DNA from: an uncultured Kangiella sp.
GTDB lineage: Bacteria; Pseudomonadota; Gammaproteobacteria; Enterobacterales; DSM-103792
DNA: 13,544 nt
NCBI GenBank assembly: GCA_946481205.1
Contig: CAMLNB010000088.1
Span: forward strand, 1 to 13,544
Reading direction: 5' to 3'
Within the stretch, counting starts at the first letter, position 1, and each line of letters starts with the position of its first letter. Below the pieces are notes generated by a model. That model ran no database searches and was not told the DNA's origin. It worked only from the letters and a program-made list of their open reading frames with translations. A program made the translations under genes and the position numbers. Below, piece after piece: positions 6,679 to 12,746 of the stretch.

Positions 6679-7317
6679 TCATTCGCGCGCCGATTTGCTC
6701 GCTTGCTGCGCTAACGCGGCAAGCAGGATCGGCTGAGCACCGACGCCACAACCGATCACGGTTCGCATCGCCGTCTCGACCGAAATGCCCTCCACGACCT
6801 GCACCCGATCATGCGGCACATGGAACATCAGTCCGCTAGTCGGGTTCGGCCCGGTCGGGACAAACACCGTGTAGAAGCCGTGTTCATGCTCAGCGGTCAC
6901 AAACGCCGTCGTCGCGACCTCGTCGCCGAACAGCCGCACCAAGGCCACTTTGGAGAACGGACTCGGCCGATCGGTGCTGACGAATTGGCTGACCGTTTCC
7001 TTGACCAGCTTGTAGCCCGGGATGTTTTTGAACAGGCCCTGTTCAATCAGCACCAACAGATAACCGCCGATCCGGGTCCGAACGACCAAGCCGACGATAA
7101 ACAGCATGCCGAGAATCAGCGCGATGACAATCAGATCGGCAAGCCAAGGGCCCAAGCCCGACCAACCGACCACGACGCGGGTAATGGGCCCAATCAGGTC
7201 GGTGGTGGTGACATAGAGCCAGCGCAGGAACACCAGCACAATCGTGATCGGCAGCATCACAGCGACGCCGACCAGCAAGTTATTGCGAAGGATGGCCAGT
7301 TGGGAGGGGTTACTCAT
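6679..7317 (-). CDS. DUF502 family membrane protein
   Basis: The protein has 212 residues from MSNPSQLAILRNN. A first transmembrane helix spans about residues 12-31 (NLLVGVAVMLPITIVLVFLR) and a second about 59-80 (ADLIVIALILGMLFIVGLVV). A soluble domain follows with the DUF502 landmarks GLFKNIPGYKLVKETVSQF, FVTAEHEHGFYTVFVPTGPNPTSGLMFHVPHDRV and VETAMRTVIGCGVG. DUF502 proteins are widespread in bacteria and plants and have no firmly assigned biochemical role. In-frame ATGs at 7356 and an open frame to 7446 exist. I prefer 7317 because an extended -10 box (TGCTATCAT) overlaps the 7356 ATG, which would then lie upstream of the transcript, and because family members begin just before the first helix. 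The ribosome site at 7317 is weak. It follows the small-RNA terminator and is probably its own transcription unit. Confidence 0.87.
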   Translation of the reverse strand: MSNPSQLAILRNNLLVGVAVMLPITIVLVFLRWLYVTTTDLIGPITRVVVGWSGLGPWLADLIVIALILGMLFIVGLVVRTRIGGYLLVLIEQGLFKNIPGYKLVKETVSQFVSTDRPSPFSKVALVRLFGDEVATTAFVTAEHEHGFYTVFVPTGPNPTSGLMFHVPHDRVQVVEGISVETAMRTVIGCGVGAQPILLAALAQQASKSARE

Positions 7318-7354
7318 GGGTTTCGGCAGGCGCAAGGCAGCGTTCGGGCGCGCC

Positions 7355-7363
7355 ATGATAGCA
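7355..7363 (-). promoter_or_regulatory. Extended -10 promoter candidate for the DUF502 gene
   Basis: The minus strand reads TGCTATCAT (7363-7355): a TGn extension directly joined to TATCAT, 5 of 6 to consensus. No good -35 is seen, as is usual for extended -10 promoters. Transcription would begin near 7348, about 30 bases before the ATG at 7317. Confidence 0.45.
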
Positions 7364-7422
7364 AACCTTGCCGCCCGACCTGACGCCGGTACCATGGTCC
7401 TCCGGCAACTACTGCCAAACAG

Positions 7423-7454
7423 AAAAGGGGGTGGCCCCTGGACCACCCCCTTTT
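7423..7454. terminator. 12-bp hairpin terminator of the small RNA
   Basis: AAAAGGGGGTGG (7423-7434) and CCACCCCCTTTT (7443-7454) pair perfectly around an 8-base loop. On the minus strand it closes the small RNA and would also stop read-through from the eCIS cargo gene 300 bases upstream. The A/T flanks allow function in either direction. Confidence 0.92.
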
Positions 7455-7554
7455 ACTGTGCCACACCCGCCCATTCCCTCAGGCGCTCGGGCTCCCTGCC
7501 CGCTTCCTTGCACGGCGTCCTGCCGTTTGCTTCCCTTGTGAACGTCCTGTCCAC
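7423..7554 (-). ncRNA. Candidate CsrA/RsmA-sequestering small RNA (CsrB/RsmX/RsmY/RsmZ class)
   Basis: The predicted minus-strand transcript is about 132 bases with no plausible open frame. It holds seven GGA motifs, starting at 7552, 7547, 7534, 7520, 7507, 7495 and 7477. Three are in 5-base loops of clean hairpins: GUGGAC-AGGAC-GUUCAC (7554-7538, one G-U pair), ACGGC-AGGAC-GCCGU (7526-7512) and CGGGC-AGGGA-GCCCG (7502-7488). A fourth sits in the loop GAGGGAAU of CGCCU/GGGCG (7485-7468), and others lie in linkers (AAGGGAAG, AAGGAAG). This alternation of loop and linker GGA sites ending in a strong terminator is the known design of RNAs that titrate the post-transcriptional regulator CsrA/RsmA. 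The loops resemble the published CsrA consensus ACARGGAUGU. It lies between the eCIS cargo gene and the DUF502 gene, both on the same strand. Ends are predicted, and no homology search was possible. Confidence 0.8.
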
Positions 7555-7561
7555 GGGGCGC

Positions 7562-7594
7562 ATTGTAGGGAAAGGGGGCCGGCATGGATCGGCC
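7562..7594 (-). promoter_or_regulatory. Promoter of the small RNA: TACAAT -10 with an inverted repeat over the -35
   Basis: TACAAT (7567-7562, 5 of 6) is followed seven bases later by the G at 7554, the predicted first base. The -35 position (GATCCA with a 17-base spacer) does not match consensus. Instead GGCCG (7577-7581) and CGGCC (7590-7594) form a dyad centred there. A poor -35 suggests dependence on an activator, as for GacA/UvrY-driven Rsm/Csr RNAs. I could not find the classic TGTAAG-N6-CTTACA box upstream; only two CTTAYG words 21 bp apart (7659-7664 and 7680-7685) are seen. The rest of 7595-7754 shows no gene. Confidence 0.5.
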
Positions 7595-7754
7595 TTGCTA
7601 ACACGGCATCGGCGGCGAAGTGACGAATCGCAACAGCTGATCCCTTTAATATCAAATACTTATGATTTCTCCCTAGCACCTTACGCCGGCAATACCCGCA
7701 ACATCCACAGGCAAGAAGGGGCGATATCGCACACCGAGGCGGTCGGTTTGCCCT

Positions 7755-10700
7755 TTAAGTCGTGCTGACGATGATCAGCCACAGCTTGCCGCCCCGTTTG
7801 CTGTTCGCTTCGCTCATGCCAATCTCCTTGCCGTCGGGCTTCTTCATCTTCTTGGCCGCCAATGCCGCGCCACTGGAGCGGTTTTCACCTTTGTCGAGCG
7901 GCCACAGATTGCCAATGCTGTTTGGCCCGCCAATCTGCATCTCGACAACGTGGTCGCCATCTTTGCCTTCGGATTGCGCACGGTAGCCATAGGGCCGCAG
8001 CGTCTGATTGATCAGGCCACCACCTGCTGTGCTACCAGGTTTGTATTGCAGCTTCTTGCCGACCTCGACCTTGAACGCGTCATCCAAGCCAATTTGCGGC
8101 CCACCGGCAGGTAGCGAGGTTTTGGCGTAAGGAGCAAAGCGGACGATTTGTTTGCCTTGGGTCTGCCAAGCCGCCCGTTCTTTGGCAGTCAGCAACTTCT
8201 CGATCTCAACGACATTGTTTGCTGCCAGCAAGGTCTGCGGAATCCGTGCCTCACTACGAGGCCCAAAGAACAGCACCGGATAGGAACCCGCTCGACGCTT
8301 GGTGTACTCCAGCGGCAAGGGATTCTCCGGAGTGCCCCAATCGCCCTCGCTGAGCAACACCATGAGATGGGGCGTCATGCTGTTCATCGCGGCCGAAATC
8401 TTGACCTGCGCCTCCTCGTACTTCGCCTCCGGATACGCCTCATAGCCATCAACCTCGGTTGCCAGTTTTTCAACCGCGGCAATAGCGGCTTTCTTCTTGT
8501 CGTCTTTCTGAGCTTCAGTGCGCTTGCTGTTGACGAAGGCACGCACGTCCATCGGCGCACTGGCCACCATCAGCTTGGCAGCCTTGCCCTGACCGGAGAA
8601 ATACAGGGAATGAGATTGGCCTTCAGCGGTGCGAATGCTGCGCCGCTGCGTCCACCAGTTGGTCAGCTGCTTGGCTTTGTCTCCAATGAACTTGCCAAGC
8701 TTCTTGGCCATGCTGACGATCCAGTCGATGACCTTGTCCAGCGCCTTGTCGATCGGCGCACGGATCTTCCGAACGATGTTCAGCACCGCGTCACTGACTT
8801 TGCCAAGCCCGCCAATGCGGGCCAGGAAGCTGATCACCAGCGTCAGCATGCCAGCCATCGTTTGCTCGACGCGGTTTGCCGCGGCACCGATTACGCCATT
8901 GGCGATGGCCGAAATCGAATTGATGAACGACGCCGCCACGGCGGCTATCTGCCGGATGCGTTCAACGAAGAACATGATCGTATTGTAGATAGCGATAATC
9001 GCCTGTATCACCGCGCCGGCCGGATTCAAGCTAGTGACCAGTTTCGTGATCACGCTCTGGACGATCTTGGTGACCACAAAGCTCATGATCTCTTCGACGA
9101 TCATTTCCTTCAGGTTGCTGATGCCTTCGCGGATCTTGTCCCAAGCCGCCGCCGGGCCATCCTTGACCAGCGTGACGACGATATCGAAGCCGGTTTCCAT
9201 CCCCTTGACCACCGGCTCGCCGACCGCCTTGACCAGTTTCTGGCGAATGTTCTGCCAAGTGAGCCCAAGTACCGACAGCACAAACTTGACGATCTCTTTC
9301 AGATCAAACGACTGCGGTATGTAAACGCCAGCACCACCGAGCGTGCCGGTCAGCCATTGGATCAGACTGGTTTTCAGATGCTTGCCGATATTGCGGGCAA
9401 ACTGCTGGAAGCCGAGCTTGCCGGCACGAACCAGATTGCCAACAAAACCAATCGGGTTACGCAGTATGGTCTGGAATGCACCGGCCGCTTTCTTGATGTA
9501 CGGTACCGCACCCGGTGCCACCACCGAGAACAGAATCTCCAGCAGATCCACAACCTTGCTGAACGCCCAGCTGGTAAAGCGACCAATGAAATTGCCAAAC
9601 ACCTTGCCGACTTTGGCGAAGGCATTGGGCAGCATTACGATGTCGGCCAGCTCAAGCGAAGTGAACGCCTGAACGAACAGCGAGGGAATTTCCCGGACAA
9701 AGCCCATCAGATCGGCCATAGCGCCCTGGAACCAGGCCCACGCGCGAGCCACCGCATTGCCTTTCTTGATGTTGTTCCAGACTTCGTCCTGACCGATCAG
9801 CTTCATGAAGCCGCCGATCAATGTGTCAGCGGTGCGCGGTACCGGATCGCCGGTGATGGGGTCCTGACCAAGCACCGCTTTCAGCAAGTCATAGCCTTGC
9901 GTGCCTTCCGCCAGCTTGGCGAGCGGCCGCAGTATTGCGTCTTTGATGAACTGGATGATGCCGCTAATCAGCCCTTTGACGAAGCTGATGATCTGATCAA
10001 TCGGCTCGGTGAAGATGCGTTTAGCGCGCTGCCAGACGCCACCGAGATCGAAGATGTCACGCCAGCTCAGTGAGTCAAGGAAATCGGAAACGGCTTGCTT
10101 GATCGCGGCGCCCGTCATGCCGAGCGAGCGGATCTGCTGCTCAACCCAATTACCGACCTTGTCAAACACACCGTGGTTGTCGAGCGCCTGGGTCACCAGA
10201 TTGCCACCCGGCATGAACTCGACCACGGCACGCAGAATATTGGCAGCACTGCGCTCGACCCGACTCATATTGATCGGATTGACGCCGAGCACAATCGTGA
10301 ACATCCGGTAGCCCGGAATGTTATGCGCCTTGTCGGCGAAGTAATCGAGCGCATCGCTGATGCCGAGCCGTTGTGCCAGCGTTGGCGAGCGTTGGCTGAC
10401 GGTCGTGTCTTCGCTACGCTGCAGCGCGGCTTCACTGCGCTGAATGCGGCTTGCTGGCCGCGCCGGCACCGGAGCCGGCGTTGTTTTTTTACTCGCAGGC
10501 GTCTTGGCGGTTTGTTGCGCCGGTTGTTGTATCGATTGTTGTGGCGGTTGCTGTGCGACAGCGCCTTGCTGGATCGTGTGGGTCAGTTCGTGCGCCAGCA
10601 GCGTTTTGCCATCACCGCTATCGGGTTGGAATTTGTTGCGACCAAAGAAAATGTGATTGCCAACAGTGAACGCCTGGGCATTGAGTTGCCGATTGAGCTT

Positions 10701-11339
10701 GGCCGATTTATCGCCGGTATGCACCTTCACGTTGCTGAAATCGGCGCGGAAACGGGGCTCCATAAAGCGCCGGACACTGAGCGGCAGTTCGCCGCCAGAC
10801 GCCATGCTGTTCTGGATCTCGGCAGCGACATTGCTGGCAACATTGGGCTGACCGTCGGCTTTCGGCATCACGATGGCAAGCGAGCGAGCAACGCTGCTGG
10901 CGGTCAGTTGCTGGGTAACGGCGGGCTTGGTCTTTTCCTTCTCCTTATCTTTTTCTGCCGTCGCACGCCGCTGCAGTTCTTTTTCTTTGGCCGCGCCGGC
11001 CTGACGTTGAACACGCGGCGCCGCTACCGAGTCCTTTTCCGGCTCCGTCTTGGCTTTGGCACTGCGTTGCAGAACGGCCGCTTTCACCGGCGGCGGCGCC
11101 AGTTTGTCTTTTTCGCGCTCGACATTGGCACCCGGCACAGGATTAGGCGCGGGCATGCGCATGATCTTGCGCGCTGTGTTATCGGCTTCCTTCTCGGCCG
11201 CATCTTGCGGCGACGAGACTTTCAGACTGCTGGTCTGCACCGTCACCGGGCTGGCAACCGATGCCATGCGTGCGACAGCGCTGCGGCTCACCGTCGGCGC
11301 GGCAACCCGTTGTGCAGTCTTTTGCTTGCTCGCTTGCAT
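7755..11339 (-). CDS. eCIS-associated DUF4157 protein with C-terminal HNH-like nuclease motif, probable cargo toxin
   Basis: The protein has 1194 residues. Residues 42-63 (SSPQDAAEKEADNTARKIMR) are the acidic leader typical of DUF4157 proteins. Residues 75-180 are a charged, low-complexity linker. Residues about 180-258 are the DUF4157 domain, with RADFSNVKVHTGDKSAKLN, AQAFTVGNHIFFG and the metallopeptidase-like HELTH (H250, E251, H254). A second disordered linker (259-325) is rich in Gln/Pro and QR dipeptides. Residues about 340-900 are long amphipathic and hydrophobic helices of unknown fold, including a duplicated GYxxxxxVLGxxPI module (343 and 482). The C-terminus carries D1129-H1130-V-V-E-M-Q, GG (1137-1138), N1144-L and N1153-R-S-S-G, the spacing of the HNH/McrA-type nuclease core without zinc cysteines. 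DUF4157 is known as a marker of proteins loaded into eCIS particles. The nuclease role is inferred. It begins 27 bases after the ATPase stop, so it is in the same operon. Confidence 0.85.
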   Translation of the reverse strand: MQASKQKTAQRVAAPTVSRSAVARMASVASPVTVQTSSLKVSSPQDAAEKEADNTARKIMRMPAPNPVPGANVEREKDKLAPPPVKAAVLQRSAKAKTEPEKDSVAAPRVQRQAGAAKEKELQRRATAEKDKEKEKTKPAVTQQLTASSVARSLAIVMPKADGQPNVASNVAAEIQNSMASGGELPLSVRRFMEPRFRADFSNVKVHTGDKSAKLNRQLNAQAFTVGNHIFFGRNKFQPDSGDGKTLLAHELTHTIQQGAVAQQPPQQSIQQPAQQTAKTPASKKTTPAPVPARPASRIQRSEAALQRSEDTTVSQRSPTLAQRLGISDALDYFADKAHNIPGYRMFTIVLGVNPINMSRVERSAANILRAVVEFMPGGNLVTQALDNHGVFDKVGNWVEQQIRSLGMTGAAIKQAVSDFLDSLSWRDIFDLGGVWQRAKRIFTEPIDQIISFVKGLISGIIQFIKDAILRPLAKLAEGTQGYDLLKAVLGQDPITGDPVPRTADTLIGGFMKLIGQDEVWNNIKKGNAVARAWAWFQGAMADLMGFVREIPSLFVQAFTSLELADIVMLPNAFAKVGKVFGNFIGRFTSWAFSKVVDLLEILFSVVAPGAVPYIKKAAGAFQTILRNPIGFVGNLVRAGKLGFQQFARNIGKHLKTSLIQWLTGTLGGAGVYIPQSFDLKEIVKFVLSVLGLTWQNIRQKLVKAVGEPVVKGMETGFDIVVTLVKDGPAAAWDKIREGISNLKEMIVEEIMSFVVTKIVQSVITKLVTSLNPAGAVIQAIIAIYNTIMFFVERIRQIAAVAASFINSISAIANGVIGAAANRVEQTMAGMLTLVISFLARIGGLGKVSDAVLNIVRKIRAPIDKALDKVIDWIVSMAKKLGKFIGDKAKQLTNWWTQRRSIRTAEGQSHSLYFSGQGKAAKLMVASAPMDVRAFVNSKRTEAQKDDKKKAAIAAVEKLATEVDGYEAYPEAKYEEAQVKISAAMNSMTPHLMVLLSEGDWGTPENPLPLEYTKRRAGSYPVLFFGPRSEARIPQTLLAANNVVEIEKLLTAKERAAWQTQGKQIVRFAPYAKTSLPAGGPQIGLDDAFKVEVGKKLQYKPGSTAGGGLINQTLRPYGYRAQSEGKDGDHVVEMQIGGPNSIGNLWPLDKGENRSSGAALAAKKMKKPDGKEIGMSEANSKRGGKLWLIIVSTT

Positions 11340-11366
11340 GGCGGTTGGCTCGTCGCGACCCGGCGC

Positions 11367-12746
11367 CTACAGCGCCCGGCCCTCTTTGAGCAGTTCGCGT
11401 CGTATGCCCTCCTCCAGATCATCACGGCGAACCAGACTTTCATTGCGACTTAGACTCATCAGCAAGGCATGGCGGACAACATTCATGATGGTGCCGCCGG
11501 ACAACTCGTATTTCTCTGCCAGCCGACCCAGATCGACATCGGCAGCCAGCGTCACCTGTGCCGGAAAAGCTTCCTGCCAAAGCCGCAAGCGTTCCGGCGG
11601 CTTCGGCATCGGAAACGCAACCACCGAGTGAAAGCGGCGCAGGAACGCATCATCAATATTGGTTTTCAGGTTGGACGCCAGGATCACGACGCCGTTGAAC
11701 TCCTCGATACGCTGCAGCAGGAAGCTGACCTCCTGATTGGCGTAGCGATCATGCGCGTCATCGACCTTGGTGCGTTTGCCAAACAGCGCATCGGCCTCGT
11801 CGAAGAACAAAATCCAGCCACGATGCTCGGCCAGATCAAACACGCGCGCCAAGTTCTTTTCGGTCTCGCCGATGTACTTGGATACGATCAAGCTCAGATC
11901 AATTTTGTAGACGTCACAGCCGCAGTGTTTGCCAATCAGGCAAGCCGTCAGCGTTTTGCCGGTGCCGGGCGGGCCGTGAAACAGACAGGTAAAACCGGGG
12001 CGCAGCCGGCTTGCCATGCCCCATTGCTGGAGCAGAACACCACCGTATTGAATCCAGTGTGGAATGGCATCGAGTTGTTCGCGGGTGTGCGCCGGCAAAA
12101 CCAGATCGGACCATGCCAGGCTGGTCTCAATTCGGCGCGCCGGAAACTCAAGGCTGAAGCCAAGCGCCCTGACTTGACCACTGGTGACGCGATGCAACGC
12201 CTCGCGCGATAACTGCAACGCGGCACTGTATGGCGGCTCTCCCGGCGAGACGGGGCCGAGCTGTAGCAGCTCCGCTTTGCGCAGCAAACCGTCGGGTTCA
12301 AACAGACAGGCCATACTGAAGCGTGCAGCCAGATCCTCACCAGCCAGCAGAAACAGCGCCGTCTCCAGTGTTGGTACAAAACCACCGTGGCCACTGGCCT
12401 GCAGTCCACCGAATTCGGTGAAACCACGCTGGGTCGCATCGTTCTTGCTGAACAGTACATCGAGCAACTGCGGCTGGACATGCGGGACCAAGCTCAGCAG
12501 CAACAGCAGCCGCTCCGGAATCGTCAGCGCCAGCTCACGCAGTAACTCGGCATAGGTGGATTGGCTGGCGGACAAATCCGGCGGCTCGACACTGAGCAGC
12601 GGATCATCCAACTGCTCGGCGGCAAAATAATGCGTCAGCCTGGCCTGCAAAATCTGGGCAAACCAACTGAGCTCGCGCTCCAGATCGCGGGCGTTGTCGG
12701 TGGCGAGCGAACTCACCACGCCGTGTGGATAGCGTCGGTCATCCAT
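11367..12746 (-). CDS. eCIS AAA+ ATPase (Afp15-like)
   Basis: The protein has 459 residues from MDDRRYPHGV. A frame open from a TTG at 12773 would add nine residues, but the ATG at 12746 is more likely; GGAG lies 13 bases before it, a weak site. Residues 1-200 form a helical N-terminal domain. The C-terminal half is an AAA+ module: Walker A GPPGTGKT (258-265), KYIGETEKNLARVFD (second region and helix), Walker B ILFFDEADALFGKR (312-325), sensor-1 N359 in ILASNLK, and the arginine pair in DDAFLRRFHSVVAFPMP (R370/R371). This closely resembles the ATPase encoded in nearly every extracellular contractile injection cluster (Afp15/Pvc15), thought to act in assembly or cargo loading inside the producing cell. 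The ATG lies inside the end of the tape-measure gene (34-base overlap), indicating translational coupling. The DUF4157 gene follows after 27 bases. Confidence 0.93.
   Translation of the reverse strand: MDDRRYPHGVVSSLATDNARDLERELSWFAQILQARLTHYFAAEQLDDPLLSVEPPDLSASQSTYAELLRELALTIPERLLLLLSLVPHVQPQLLDVLFSKNDATQRGFTEFGGLQASGHGGFVPTLETALFLLAGEDLAARFSMACLFEPDGLLRKAELLQLGPVSPGEPPYSAALQLSREALHRVTSGQVRALGFSLEFPARRIETSLAWSDLVLPAHTREQLDAIPHWIQYGGVLLQQWGMASRLRPGFTCLFHGPPGTGKTLTACLIGKHCGCDVYKIDLSLIVSKYIGETEKNLARVFDLAEHRGWILFFDEADALFGKRTKVDDAHDRYANQEVSFLLQRIEEFNGVVILASNLKTNIDDAFLRRFHSVVAFPMPKPPERLRLWQEAFPAQVTLAADVDLGRLAEKYELSGGTIMNVVRHALLMSLSRNESLVRRDDLEEGIRRELLKEGRAL

Noticed and set aside
7732..7746. Hairpin ACCGAGGCGGTCGGT just after the cargo gene as its terminator
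   Set aside because: Only a 5-bp stem without a T run. The terminator at 7423-7454 is far better and lies downstream.
7595..7754. A GacA/UvrY box (TGTAAG-N6-CTTACA) upstream of the small RNA
   Set aside because: I read both strands and found only two CTTAYG words 21 bp apart, which is too weak to call. The RNA assignment does not rest on it.
7244..7768. Plus-strand open frame across the small RNA, its promoter and the DUF502 start
   Set aside because: It runs through a strong terminator and has no recognisable protein content. The structured minus-strand RNA explains the region better.
8148..10073. Long plus-strand open frame of 641 codons
   Set aside because: It lies entirely antisense to the DUF4157 gene. 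Its translation is rich in His/Asp/Arg/Gln with no recognisable domain, the usual mirror of a GC-rich coding strand.
10095..11453. Plus-strand open frame of 452 codons opposite the DUF4157 N-terminus
   Set aside because: Antisense to a gene with a clear domain; Arg/His/Leu-rich composition and no family resemblance.
11469..12212. Plus-strand open frame of 247 codons opposite the AAA+ ATPase
   Set aside because: Antisense to the Walker-motif-containing ATPase; composition typical of a mirror frame.
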